DNA of 64,000 nt from Pseudomonas fluorescens (GCF_002837185.1 NZ_KZ477991.1:62001-126000), one strand, 5' to 3'. Positions 50,150 through 60,843 are shown, counted from the stretch's first letter. A program made the numbers and translations. Notes: generated by a model not told the origin, from the sequence alone.

Positions 50150-51483
50150 ACGATGCCCTGGGCCAGCATCGCGTCGGCGACTTTGACGAAGCCTGCGATG
50201 TTCGCGCCCTTCACATAGTTGACCCGGCCATTTTCCTCGCCGTAGTGCACGCAGGCATGGTGGATCGACTGCATGATGTTGTGCAGCTTGCTGTCCACTT
50301 CACCTGCGGTCCATAGCAGGCGCATGGCGTTCTGCGACATCTCCAGGCCACTGACGGCCACGCCGCCGGCATTGGATGCCTTGCCCGGCGCGAACAGAAT
50401 GCCCGCGTCGATAAAGATATCCACCGCTTCAAGGGTGGTCGGCATGTTGGCGCCTTCGGCCACGCAGATGCAGCCATTGCGCAACAGTGTGCGGGCAGCA
50501 TCGGCGTCGAGTTCGTTCTGGGTGGCGCAGGGCAGCGCGATATCGCACGCCAGCGCCCAGGGGGTTTGACCCTTGCGAAACTCCAGGCCGAAACGCTCGG
50601 CCAGTTCGCTGATACGACCACGCTGCACGTTTTTCAGCGCCAGCAGGGCCGACCATTGTTCCTCGGTCAAACCGCTTTCGGCGTACAACGTCCCTTCGGA
50701 GTCCGACAGGGAAACCACCTTGCCCCCCAGGTCCATCACTTTACGCGCCGCGTATTGCGCCACGTTGCCGGAACCCGAGATCGCCACGCGCTTGCCCTCG
50801 ACCCGCTGGCCCTGGCGCTTGAGCATTTCCTCAGCGAAATACACACAGCCAAAACCAGTGGCTTCCGGACGGATCAGACTGCCGCCGTACGTCATGCCTT
50901 TGCCGGTCAGGACGGACGTGAATTGATTGCCCAGGCGTTTGTACTGACCGAACAGGAAGCCGATTTCCCGTGCGCCCACACCGATATCGCCGGCCGGTAC
51001 GTCCACGTCCGCACCGATGTGGCGGTACAGCTCGCTCATGAACGCCTGGCAGAAGCGCATCACTTCGGCGTCGCTCTTGCCCTTGGGATCGAAGTCCGAA
51101 CCGCCTTTGCCGCCGCCCATGGGCAACGAGGTCAGGGAGTTCTTGAAGGTCTGCTCGAAGGCGAGGAATTTCAACACGCCCAGGTTCACCGAGGGATGGA
51201 AGCGCAAACCGCCCTTGTACGGGCCGATGGCACTGTTCATCTGGATACGGAAACCGCGATTGACCTGGACCTTGCCATGGTCATCCACCCACGACACCCG
51301 AAAGGTAATGGCGCGTTCCGGCTCGCACATGCGCTCCAGGATGCCCGAGGCCAGGTAATGGGGGTTGGCTTCAAGAAACGGCCACAGACTGCGCAGGACT
51401 TCCTCTACGGCCTGATGGAATTCCGGTTGGTCGGGGTCGCGTTTCTTGAGGTGGGCAAGGAAGGATTCGACGGATTCGCTCAT
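50146..51483 (-). CDS. gdhA: NADP-specific glutamate dehydrogenase
   Basis: GdhA aminates 2-oxoglutarate with ammonia and NADPH. The start at 51483 (MSESVESFLAHLKKRDPDQP) gives 445 residues; a further in-frame start would add 5. The substrate loop LPMGGGKGGSDFDPKGKSD carries the catalytic Lys. The Rossmann motif SGSGNVAQYAARK and the C-terminal NAGGVAVSGLEMSQNA are typical of the hexameric NADP enzyme. The convergent neighbour overlaps by four bases (CTAG serves both stops). It lies directly downstream of the phosphonate cluster but is a core gene, the equivalent of PAO1 gdhA. Confidence 0.97.
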   Translation of the reverse strand: MSESVESFLAHLKKRDPDQPEFHQAVEEVLRSLWPFLEANPHYLASGILERMCEPERAITFRVSWVDDHGKVQVNRGFRIQMNSAIGPYKGGLRFHPSVNLGVLKFLAFEQTFKNSLTSLPMGGGKGGSDFDPKGKSDAEVMRFCQAFMSELYRHIGADVDVPAGDIGVGAREIGFLFGQYKRLGNQFTSVLTGKGMTYGGSLIRPEATGFGCVYFAEEMLKRQGQRVEGKRVAISGSGNVAQYAARKVMDLGGKVVSLSDSEGTLYAESGLTEEQWSALLALKNVQRGRISELAERFGLEFRKGQTPWALACDIALPCATQNELDADAARTLLRNGCICVAEGANMPTTLEAVDIFIDAGILFAPGKASNAGGVAVSGLEMSQNAMRLLWTAGEVDSKLHNIMQSIHHACVHYGEENGRVNYVKGANIAGFVKVADAMLAQGIV

Positions 51484-51693
51484 GAAAAGTCTCGGCAAAA
51501 TGATTGTTGTTAAACAGAGATTGAGCCGGACTTTATCAATTCATTTCGCACCGCGACAGGGCAAAATGTCGCCTTTATGAATTTAAATGGTGCATTTGTA
51601 TAAATAAACAGCGATTTTCGCCCTGAAACGGGGATTTCAACCCGACACATGCACCAATGAGTGAAAGGCTGTACGACAGCCCCGCGCATCGCG

Positions 51694-52584
51694 TTAGCGC
51701 GTCCCGGGCACCAGGTCGAGTATCTCCTCGATGCCCAGGCAGCGCGGCTCAAGTTCCAGGGTCCTGCCATGGGCGAGTATGCCCACCGCGGTGTCGCGCA
51801 TAGCCAGATAGGCACTGCGCAACATGTGATTGGCGTAAATCACCGCGTTGAAACCTGCCTGCTCCAACACCTCGAACTTCAGGTGAGCGTAGCTGGTGGG
51901 CACACAAATCAGCGGAACCTTGGGCCGTTGCCGACGAAACTGCCTGGCGAACTCGAGGATTTCCAGGCCATCCTGTCTGCGGCTGTGGATCATGATGCCA
52001 TCCGCCCCCGCCTCTACATACGCCAGGCACCGCGCCATCGCCTCTTCCATACCGCGATCGAGGATCAAGCTTTCACACCGTGCGATCAGCATCAGCCCCG
52101 AGCCGGTGCGACTGGCGCAACCGGCCTGGAGCTTGGCGCAAAAGGTATCGATGGGCTCCTGCGCCTGGTCGACCTCGGTACCGAACAGCGAGTTCTTCTT
52201 CAAGCCGCACTTGTCTTCGATCACCACCGCCGAGACACCCGCACGCTCCAGCATCTTGATATGAATCGCGAAATGTTCGGGCTTGCCGCCGGTGTCGGCA
52301 TCGAATATCAGCGGCAGCGAACACACATCGAATATTTCGCGGATCCCCAGCAAGCGGTTGCTGGGCGAGAGAATTTCGATATCGGGTAACCCGCGCTGGG
52401 TCGAGTCGGTCAGCGAACTGGACCAGATGGCGTCGTACCCCACCGTATGACCGGGGCTGATTTCCAGCCTGGCGCGCTGCGCGAGCAACGCCGATATCGG
52501 GCTATGGGCTTCGAGTACGCGCAGGCAACGGGTGCTATCCAGTAGCGCCGACAGAGGGCGTCGGCGCGCTTCGGTGTCCATCAT
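51694..52584 (-). CDS. pepM: Phosphoenolpyruvate mutase (phosphonate biosynthesis)
   Basis: PEP mutase isomerises phosphoenolpyruvate to phosphonopyruvate, the entry step to almost all natural phosphonates. From the ATG at 52584 (GGAG 10 bases upstream) it has 296 residues; a GTG at 52611 is possible. Active-site features of the isocitrate lyase/PEP mutase family are all present: Trp54 and Ser56 (IWSSS), Asp95/Asp97 (FDADTG), the diagnostic EDKx5NS (EDKCGLKKNS, Glu123-Ser132), Arg169 (ARCES), and His200/Ser201 (MIHSRR). The EDKx5NS motif separates true mutases from isocitrate lyases and methylisocitrate lyases. It is last in the six-gene operon, which drives the unfavourable mutase with an aminotransferase. 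Confidence 0.92.
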   Translation of the reverse strand: MMDTEARRRPLSALLDSTRCLRVLEAHSPISALLAQRARLEISPGHTVGYDAIWSSSLTDSTQRGLPDIEILSPSNRLLGIREIFDVCSLPLIFDADTGGKPEHFAIHIKMLERAGVSAVVIEDKCGLKKNSLFGTEVDQAQEPIDTFCAKLQAGCASRTGSGLMLIARCESLILDRGMEEAMARCLAYVEAGADGIMIHSRRQDGLEILEFARQFRRQRPKVPLICVPTSYAHLKFEVLEQAGFNAVIYANHMLRSAYLAMRDTAVGILAHGRTLELEPRCLGIEEILDLVPGTR

Positions 52585-52632
52585 AAGGTTCAGGCTCCAG
52601 GTCAGCGGCACAACGGGGGTTATCGGGCCGCC

Positions 52633-53478
52633 TCAATCCCAGGCGGGCTGTTCACACTTGAGCACCGACGCCATCTTTTGCAGATGCTCACAGGCCCTGG
52701 CCACGTATTCCCCGGATAGCCGCGCGATACGGCTGTAATCCACGGCCTGCCCGGTGGCGCTGGCGTACAACCGCAACGCCTCTGCCGCATGCTTGAAGTG
52801 GCGCGCTTCCACGCTGCCGCAATGCACGCTGAGAAAGCTCGCCACGCGGCTGGCCTCACCGGCGCTGTAGCCGCGCACATCGCGCAACCACTGCTTCCAT
52901 AACGGCGTCATCAGGTTGTATTCGCCGGTGTTGAACAGCTCCGTCATGGCCATCATTTCCAGCGCCTCAATGAGCTGCGGCGCCAACGGGCGTTTTTCGC
53001 CAACCCAGCCGGAAAATTCCTTGGTGATCGGGTTCAGGAATTTGTCCTGCAGGCGCCATTCATCCGAGCCGCATATCGCCGAAGCCATGCGGTAATACAG
53101 CTTGGAGTGGTGCGGATGCCCGTGCATTTCGCCCAATCCGATGTCCTCGACAATGATCTCGCCACAGTGCGCCGCCGCGTCGAGCATCTGCAGCCGAGCG
53201 TCGTCGGCCAGGGATGCCGACTCCTGGAGAATGCGCACTATGATGCTTGAGACAGCATGGGCGGCGCCGTCCGGGCTGCGCCAGCCGCAGAAGAACGTAC
53301 ACAGCGACGACTCGCTCCAGTTACTGGAAGTCATGTCGACATAGGTCTCGCAGTACCTGTCCAGCTCGGCAGGCTGGCGGTTGAAACCGCTGAGCAGGGC
53401 CTGGGCCAGATGTCGGTCCTCGACATCCACCAGCGCCTGGTTCACGTACCCGATAAATTGGCGGCTCAGATTTTCCAC
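52633..53478 (-). CDS. Heme-oxygenase-like diiron oxygenase 1 (HDO)
   Basis: A 281-residue helical protein starting at a GTG (MENLSRQFIGYVNQALVDVE, AAAGGA 8 bases upstream). It matches the iron-containing redox enzyme/HDO family (relatives of SznF, UndA, FlcD/FlcE, BesC). Likely metal ligands are Glu111 (EDIG), His124, Glu180/Glu186, His219, Glu224 and His227 (HCGSVEARHFKH). The same positions recur in the second HDO of this operon at near-identical spacing. Such enzymes hydroxylate amines or excise carbons from amino acids. The substrate is inferred to be an amino-phosphonate. Confidence 0.82.
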   Translation of the reverse strand: MENLSRQFIGYVNQALVDVEDRHLAQALLSGFNRQPAELDRYCETYVDMTSSNWSESSLCTFFCGWRSPDGAAHAVSSIIVRILQESASLADDARLQMLDAAAHCGEIIVEDIGLGEMHGHPHHSKLYYRMASAICGSDEWRLQDKFLNPITKEFSGWVGEKRPLAPQLIEALEMMAMTELFNTGEYNLMTPLWKQWLRDVRGYSAGEASRVASFLSVHCGSVEARHFKHAAEALRLYASATGQAVDYSRIARLSGEYVARACEHLQKMASVLKCEQPAWD

Positions 53479-53501
53479 GGCTCATATCCTTTTGGGTGGG
53501 G

Positions 53502-54731
53502 TTAGTGCGCAACGATTTCTGCCATGAAGCGCGCGAAGCGCGTGAGGCCTTCGATCAACGCTTCACGCTCAACGGCGTAGGAGATGCGGATACTGTTGCG
53601 GTCGCCGCAGCCGGAGCCGGGCACCACCGCGATATGGGCCTCGGTCAATAACAGATCGGCCAGGTGGTCGACATCACGGATAACGGTGCCCAGGTAGCGG
53701 CCACCCAATTTGCGCGACACATCGACAAACAGATAGAACGCCCCTTCCGGCGGGGCGCAGGTGATGTCATCGATATGCCCCAGGCAAGTGCAGGCCGCGA
53801 GCAGTTGCTGGTCGAGGAAGGCGTTGACCTGGCGGGTAAAGTGCGGCGCGTCCGCCATCAGGGTGCCGAGCGCGGCGTATTGGGAGAGGCTGCTGGGGTT
53901 GGATGTCGTGTGCCCCTGCAGGTTGTGCATGGCGGCGATGACCGCCGCGGGCGCGCACGCATACCCTACCCGCCAGCCAGTGACCGCGTGGCTCTTGGAA
54001 AACGAATCGACCAGCACCGTCTGGTGTTTGAGCGGCGCAAACAGCGAGACGATGTTGTGATGTTCATGGGGCGCGCGCACCAGCTTGCGGTAGCACTCGT
54101 CGAACACCACCCACAGCCGGTGTTCGAACGCGAGCCGAGCGATCCCCAACAGTTGTTCGCGCTGATAAACCGTGCCCGTCGGATTGTTCGGGGTGTTGAT
54201 CACAATCATGCGGGTGCGTGAGGTCAGGGCGTTTTCGACTGCCGCGCAGGTGAGGCGATAGTCATCGGCTGCCGTGTCGACATAGACCGGAACGCCACCG
54301 GCCAGCTGGATCTGGGTGGGAAAGGTTTCCCAGTACGGCACCGCAACGATGACCTCATCCCCCGGATCGAGCAGTACCATTGCGGCGTTATACAGCGCCT
54401 GCTTGGCACCGGCGGTTACGGCGACTTCATCGGCGGTGTAGTTCACGCCGCAGCGCTGAGTGACCCGCTGCGCCAGCGCCTGGCGCAACTGGGGCAAGCC
54501 GATGGGCGGCGTATAGCGGTTGCGCGCATTGGCCAGCGCATCGCTTGCAGCAGCTTTCATGGCCGGGCAGGCATCGAAGGTCAATTCACCGGCGGCAAAA
54601 TTGATCACGTTGACGCCGGCTTCTTTCAAGGCATTGGCTTTGCTGCGCATGCTGGACGTGCCCGGTGCGCTGAGGCGTTGCGCACGCCGGGACAACGGCA
54701 ATGACACGGCAGACGGTTCACTGTTATTCAT
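53502..54731 (-). CDS. Class I/II PLP aminotransferase
   Basis: A 409-residue aspartate-aminotransferase-fold enzyme (MNNSEPSAVSLPLSRRAQRL). Signatures: NTPNNPTG (179-186), FDECY with Asp211 and Tyr214, PLP Lys246 in VDSFSKSHAVTGWR, Arg254, and the substrate-carboxylate Arg382 in SIRISY. In phosphonate pathways such an enzyme converts phosphonopyruvate to phosphonoalanine and so pulls the PEP mutase reaction forward. No phosphonopyruvate decarboxylase is present, which supports this role. It starts 39 bases after MFS1 with AGG upstream. Confidence 0.87.
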   Translation of the reverse strand: MNNSEPSAVSLPLSRRAQRLSAPGTSSMRSKANALKEAGVNVINFAAGELTFDACPAMKAAASDALANARNRYTPPIGLPQLRQALAQRVTQRCGVNYTADEVAVTAGAKQALYNAAMVLLDPGDEVIVAVPYWETFPTQIQLAGGVPVYVDTAADDYRLTCAAVENALTSRTRMIVINTPNNPTGTVYQREQLLGIARLAFEHRLWVVFDECYRKLVRAPHEHHNIVSLFAPLKHQTVLVDSFSKSHAVTGWRVGYACAPAAVIAAMHNLQGHTTSNPSSLSQYAALGTLMADAPHFTRQVNAFLDQQLLAACTCLGHIDDITCAPPEGAFYLFVDVSRKLGGRYLGTVIRDVDHLADLLLTEAHIAVVPGSGCGDRNSIRISYAVEREALIEGLTRFARFMAEIVAH

Positions 54732-54770
54732 TGTTATACCTGCCAGAACACGCTGAAAAATTCGTTCGCC

Positions 54771-55988
54771 CTACCGGGCCTGGGCCTCCAGCCCTCGCTG
54801 AACCCGCCAGGACAGCGGCAAGGTGAGCAACAAGGTGGCGGCCAGCAATAAGACGGCCACGGGCACGCCGGTGGTATCTCCGAGGCTGCCGAACAGCACC
54901 GGCGCCAATGCGCCGCCACCGATGGTGCCGGTGTAGAACACTGCAAACGCCTGGTCGCGCCGGCCCGGCCCCGCCAGGTCCGGCACCGCGCCGTACAGCA
55001 CCGACGACGTGCCATTGAGCGCCAGCCCCAGCAGCGGCAACATCACCATCAAGCCGGCGTAGGGCAGGTACACCGCCATGACGATCAGCACCGCCGTGGT
55101 GAACTCCGTGGCCCACACCGTCTTCATCATGCCGATGCGCGCACCGAGGTAACCGCACAACAATTTGCCGAAGGCGCCCCCCACGAACAGCATCGTCAGC
55201 GCCAGGCCAATGCCCGCAGGCCCGGCCCCCTTGGCCTTGAGCAAAAACGGCAGGAACGTGAGAAAACCCATGCGCACTGCGCTGTCCAGCGTGCCGGTCA
55301 CGATCAGTGCGCGCAGCCCGCTCGCGGAACCGCCGCCGCCGCCCGCGCGGGTGGCTTTCACCGGCGCCGCCGAACCCTCGGTGCGTGCCGGGATCAGCCA
55401 CCACAACAGGCCGGCCGCCAGCAGCCCGAGTACACCCAGCAGGGTGACACTGGCGCGCCAACTGATAACCGCCAGCAACAGGCCGATCAACCCCGGGATC
55501 AGGGTCTTGCCGATATCCCCGCTGAAGTTGTATTGCGACAGCGCTTGTTTGACGCCCCCGCCCGCCTCGTGGGTATCGGTGATCAGCGACGAAGCCAGGG
55601 GGTGCTGCGTACTTGCACCCAGACCGCCCAGCAGCAGCGCCACCAGCAGCACCGCCAGCCCACCGGCCTGGCCGGCCAGCAGGTAGGCCAGGCCCGCGAG
55701 CGCAGTGCCGCCCACCAGCAGACGTTCGCGTCCCCAGCGCGCCGCAGCGCGGCTGGCCAGTAGCTGGAAACCGGCCATCATGCCCGCATAGGCACCGCGC
55801 AACAGGCCGACCTGGGCGTAGCTGAGGCCGAATTGCGCTTGCCAGATCGGCAACAGCACGTAGATGACATCGGTCAGGCCGTCGTGCACGGCATGCGCGC
55901 CGCAACCGGCCACCAGGGAACGGCGACGCACGCTTGCCGAGTCAGGCGGCGACAACGACGGGGCTGCGGTTTGCTTCAGGGTGTTCAT
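54771..55988 (-). CDS. MFS exporter, fosmidomycin-resistance-like
   Basis: A 405-residue, 12-helix major facilitator protein. The N-terminal helix HAVHDGLTDVIYVLLPIWQA followed by QFGLSYAQVGLLRGAYAG resembles the Fsr (fosmidomycin-resistance) family, whose E. coli member exports a phosphonate antibiotic. Family resemblance is judged from this segment and overall layout. In the operon it lies between the two HDO genes, 33 bases after HDO2. A self-protection or product-export role is inferred. A run of Gly residues (RAGGGGGSASG) marks the central cytoplasmic loop. Confidence 0.8.
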   Translation of the reverse strand: MNTLKQTAAPSLSPPDSASVRRRSLVAGCGAHAVHDGLTDVIYVLLPIWQAQFGLSYAQVGLLRGAYAGMMAGFQLLASRAAARWGRERLLVGGTALAGLAYLLAGQAGGLAVLLVALLLGGLGASTQHPLASSLITDTHEAGGGVKQALSQYNFSGDIGKTLIPGLIGLLLAVISWRASVTLLGVLGLLAAGLLWWLIPARTEGSAAPVKATRAGGGGGSASGLRALIVTGTLDSAVRMGFLTFLPFLLKAKGAGPAGIGLALTMLFVGGAFGKLLCGYLGARIGMMKTVWATEFTTAVLIVMAVYLPYAGLMVMLPLLGLALNGTSSVLYGAVPDLAGPGRRDQAFAVFYTGTIGGGALAPVLFGSLGDTTGVPVAVLLLAATLLLTLPLSWRVQRGLEAQAR

Positions 55989-56021
55989 CTGGGTCAGAGG
56001 CTCTCAGGCTAAACCGCCGGT

Positions 56022-56846
56022 TCAACCCAGCAACTGTGCACAGTCGTTCATCACGCTGGCTTTACGCTGCAGGTATTCGGCAAAAATGTCGCGCGCCGTG
56101 GCGGGGTCCACTTCAATCTGCAGGGCGCTGGTGAACTCGTTCACCGCCGCCACCGCATGGGCGAAATGGTTGCTCTCGGTGCCGCCGGTGTGCACGGTGA
56201 CCCAGGCCACCGTCGCACGGGATTTCTCCGGCGGTACGCCCATGTCCCGCACGAACCACTGCGAGTACAACGGATGGATGAACTCCACTTCGCCGTGGGT
56301 GTACACCTCGTGGATCAACGTGGTCAGCAAGCCCTGCAACAGGTCGCGATCACGCAGGCGACGGCTGTCGGTCCAATCCTTGAAGGCCTGCGCCGAAGGC
56401 AGGCAATTGTCCTTCAACATCCACTGGTCATCGCCGCACAGCGCGGTCGCCATGGTGTAGAACAGGTCCGCGTGCACGGTGTTGCCCAACGCGCCCAAGT
56501 CTTCATCGGTAATGCGCTGCAGGCTGCCGCACGCACGGTACAGCTGCGCGGCGGCAGCAGAGCCTGCGTCGGAACGCGCCAGCAAGGTAATCCGGTTGGC
56601 CAGGCCGGACACACTGGCCGCCGAGTTATTGGTTTTCGACCAACTGGCGAAGAACTTGCGCAGTACCGCCGGCGAATGCCGACGCGAGGTGAGTCGCGCA
56701 AAAGCCTCTTCGATATCCATCAGCGCCTCTTCCTGAGCCCAAACGGCTTCGAACAGGGCATGCCGCAAGGTACTGGCCGGCATGTCATTCAATACCGGTT
56801 CGACGATTTTCAACAGCTGGCTGCGCTTGATCAGGGTGTCAGTCAT
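56022..56846 (-). CDS. Heme-oxygenase-like diiron oxygenase 2 (HDO)
   Basis: A 274-residue paralogue of HDO1 starting at the ATG at 56846 with AGAGGTG just upstream. Shared ligand-type residues: Glu115 (EDLG), His125, Glu180/Glu186 (HEVYTHGEVEF), His219, Glu224 and His227/His230 (HTGGTESNHFAH). Those from Glu180 onward carry the same numbers in both proteins. Overall identity outside the ligands is limited, so the two enzymes probably do sequential different oxidations, as FlcD and FlcE do in fluopsin C synthesis. It lies 29 bases after MFS2. Confidence 0.82.
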   Translation of the reverse strand: MTDTLIKRSQLLKIVEPVLNDMPASTLRHALFEAVWAQEEALMDIEEAFARLTSRRHSPAVLRKFFASWSKTNNSAASVSGLANRITLLARSDAGSAAAAQLYRACGSLQRITDEDLGALGNTVHADLFYTMATALCGDDQWMLKDNCLPSAQAFKDWTDSRRLRDRDLLQGLLTTLIHEVYTHGEVEFIHPLYSQWFVRDMGVPPEKSRATVAWVTVHTGGTESNHFAHAVAAVNEFTSALQIEVDPATARDIFAEYLQRKASVMNDCAQLLG

Positions 56847-56881
56847 ATTCACCTCTCATAGTCCTTTATTGGATGAAAAAA

Positions 56882-58075
56882 TCAGGCCGGTTTGCCGCGT
56901 CGGCCAGAGATCGGTGCCTGGCTGTTTACCGGTTTCCAGCCCAGCAGGGCGATTACCAGCGACAACAGCTGAAAACCTGCGATCAACGCCACGCAGCCCG
57001 GCCAGCCCCACTGCTCCCAGAGCAGCGCCGGGGCCACGGCGCCGGCGCTGCCGCCCAGGTAATAGCCGGTCAGGTACAGGCCCACGGCGCCGGACTTGTC
57101 CTGCCCGGCCGTGGTGGCGATGTAGGCATTGGCGCAGGCCTGGGCGAGGAATACGCCGGTCGAGCTCAGGGCCAGGCCCAGCACGATCAGCCCCAGGGAC
57201 GGCAACAAGGTCAGGGCCGAACCGCAGAGGCCGAGCGCCACGGCGGCGCTCAGTAACTGCGATTGCGGTCGCGATTTGCTCAAGCGCCCGGCAATGGGAA
57301 TCACCACCAGCGCCAGCAGGAACACGGCATACAGTGTCCCCAGGGCGGCGGCGCCCAGGTTGAACGGTGCCTGGCTGAGATACAGGCCGGCATAGGTAAA
57401 GGTGGCGACTTGTGAGAACAGCACGCAGAAACCGACGCCATAGGCCGCCAGCAAGGGTTTACGCAGAAGCCGGCGCACCCCGTGCGTGCCCACGGCCGCG
57501 ACGCTGGAACGTGTCACTGGATTGGCCGGCAGCAGCAACAGGATCAGCATCCCGACCGCCAGGCTGATCAGCGCCAACAGCTCGAAGGCTTCGCGCCAAC
57601 CGACATATTGGGTCATGACCCCGGAGACAAAGCGCCCGGCAAACCCGCCGAGTACCGTACCTGCGACGTACAGGCTGGTGATTTCGGTGACGGTCGCTGC
57701 GCGCCAGCGGTCGCCGATATAGGCCACGCTGGTGGCGAACACCACCGGGATCAACATACCCTCGATAAACCGCCACACCAGCAGCTCGGCAAAGCTGTCC
57801 ACATAGGCCGTCAGCAGCGTCGGCAGCGCCAGCAGCAAGGCGGCCGCGACAATCACTGTGCGTTGCTCGAAACGTCCGGTCAGGCGCCCGACAAACGGCG
57901 CAGTCAGCGCCACCGCCAGGGTGGTTACGGTAATGCTCCACCCGGCCTGCCGGGCGCTCACCTGGAAGCTTGCGGCAAACACAGGCAGGATGCTCTGGGT
58001 CGCGTAGAGATTCAGGAACGCCGCACAGCCACACAGAAACACGGCAAGGCGGGCGTGATGCAAGCGCGGGTTCAT
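56882..58075 (-). CDS. MFS transporter (YnfM-like), first gene of the operon
   Basis: A 397-residue major facilitator transporter with about 12 hydrophobic helices (MNPRLHHARLAVFLCGCAAF, LYATQSILPVFAASFQVSAR). The GRLTGRFEQR segment is the MFS loop 2-3 motif. It resembles YnfM-like exporters. Divergent from a LysR gene across 95 bases, it is the first gene of the minus-strand run. It could be a core transporter-regulator pair to which the phosphonate genes were added, or the uptake/export partner of the pathway. AGAGG lies just before the ATG. Confidence 0.82.
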   Translation of the reverse strand: MNPRLHHARLAVFLCGCAAFLNLYATQSILPVFAASFQVSARQAGWSITVTTLAVALTAPFVGRLTGRFEQRTVIVAAALLLALPTLLTAYVDSFAELLVWRFIEGMLIPVVFATSVAYIGDRWRAATVTEITSLYVAGTVLGGFAGRFVSGVMTQYVGWREAFELLALISLAVGMLILLLLPANPVTRSSVAAVGTHGVRRLLRKPLLAAYGVGFCVLFSQVATFTYAGLYLSQAPFNLGAAALGTLYAVFLLALVVIPIAGRLSKSRPQSQLLSAAVALGLCGSALTLLPSLGLIVLGLALSSTGVFLAQACANAYIATTAGQDKSGAVGLYLTGYYLGGSAGAVAPALLWEQWGWPGCVALIAGFQLLSLVIALLGWKPVNSQAPISGRRGKPA

Positions 58076-58170
58076 GGGACCTCTCGTCTTATTGTCGAGG
58101 ATCTTTATAGAATGCCCAGCGTGGCGAACACCAATACCGAATTCGGACCGATCAATACCCAGGAAACAGA

Positions 58171-59091
58171 ATGCTTGATTTACGCAAGTTACGTTACTTC
58201 CTGACGGTCGCCGAAGAGTTGCACTTCGGTCGCGCGGCGCAGCGCCTGCACCTCGCCCAGCCGCCCCTGACGCGGCAGATCTCGGCCCTGGAAACCGAAC
58301 TCGGCTTTCGTCTGTTCGACCGCACCAGCCGCACGGTCACCCTGACCGCCCAGGGCCGGCACTTTCTACCCTATGCCCGTGCCGCGCTGGAACACGCCCG
58401 GCTCGCGCAGGACATTGCCGCCAAGCTGGCCGCCGGCGCCACCGGCCAACTGGTCGTCGGCTATGCCAGCTCCATCGCGCTGTCGGAGCTGTTCAGCCAA
58501 ACCCTGCAAGCCTTCGCCCAGCGTTTTCCCGAGGTGCAACTGACCCTGGTGGAGAGTGCTTCCGGCAGCCTGCATGCGCACGTGCTGGACGGTCGCATCG
58601 ACATCGGCATGAGCCGCCTGCTGCCGGAGCCCGGGCAAACCGACGTCGAGGTGTTGTCGTTGGGGCAGGAACCGCTGGTCGCAGCGCTTTGCAGCGACAA
58701 CCCATTAGCGGGCCAGGACGAAGTCACCCTCACCCAGCTCAGTGAGTTTCCGTTGATTCTGTTTCCCAGCGATTACGGTTCAGGCCTCAACGGTTCCATC
58801 GAGCAGCTGTATCAACGCCACGGCCTGACGCTGCGCCCGGGCCCCGCGGGGCGCCAGATCACTTCGATCATCGCCCTGGTGGCGGCAGGCCAGGGTGTCT
58901 CGCTGGTGCCCCAGTGCACCCGCACCCTGGCCAGGCAAGGCGTGGTCTACCGACCATTGGCAGACCCCGAAGCCTGGGTGCACCTGCTGATCCTCACGCG
59001 CTCACAGTCACGCTCGCTGTTGGTCGAGGCGTTCATGGGCGTGGTCGGTGAATTGCTGCAAGGCCGGCCGGCGCTGGCGCCGCTGGCATAA
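58171..59091 (+). CDS. LysR-family regulator divergent from the phosphonate operon
   Basis: A 306-residue LysR-type regulator (MLDLRKLRYFLTVAEELHFG, LAQPPLTRQISALETELGFR) of the BenM/CatM-like subgroup, with AGGA 6 bases before the ATG. The effector domain begins near ATGQLVVGYASS. Divergence from MFS2 across 95 bases is the standard LysR arrangement, so it is the best candidate regulator of the six-gene operon; a role limited to MFS2 is possible. A strong terminator follows. Confidence 0.88.
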   Translation: MLDLRKLRYFLTVAEELHFGRAAQRLHLAQPPLTRQISALETELGFRLFDRTSRTVTLTAQGRHFLPYARAALEHARLAQDIAAKLAAGATGQLVVGYASSIALSELFSQTLQAFAQRFPEVQLTLVESASGSLHAHVLDGRIDIGMSRLLPEPGQTDVEVLSLGQEPLVAALCSDNPLAGQDEVTLTQLSEFPLILFPSDYGSGLNGSIEQLYQRHGLTLRPGPAGRQITSIIALVAAGQGVSLVPQCTRTLARQGVVYRPLADPEAWVHLLILTRSQSRSLLVEAFMGVVGELLQGRPALAPLA

Positions 59092-59098
59092 TCCGGGC

Positions 59099-59129
59099 AA
59101 AAAAATACCCCTGCGCGAGGGGTATTTTT
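59099..59129. terminator. Bidirectional terminator after the LysR gene
   Basis: AAATACCCCT and AGGGGTATTT arms around GCGCG, with an A-run before and a T-run after. Confidence 0.9.
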
Positions 59130-59178
59130 CTACAGGCTGCTGCGTACAGGCGCTGCCAGGGCGGCGCCCGTTGCCCAA

Positions 59179-60843
<1,665 letters not shown>

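Noticed and set aside
51694..52584. Assignment as methylisocitrate or isocitrate lyase
   Set aside because: Those enzymes have KKCGH or KRCGH in the loop; this protein has EDKCGLKKNS, the PEP mutase signature, and mutase-type His-Ser downstream.
51694..58075. Assignment as a fluopsin C (flc) cluster
   Set aside because: Two HDOs are shared, but the flc methyltransferase and two lyases are absent, while PEP mutase and an aminotransferase are present.
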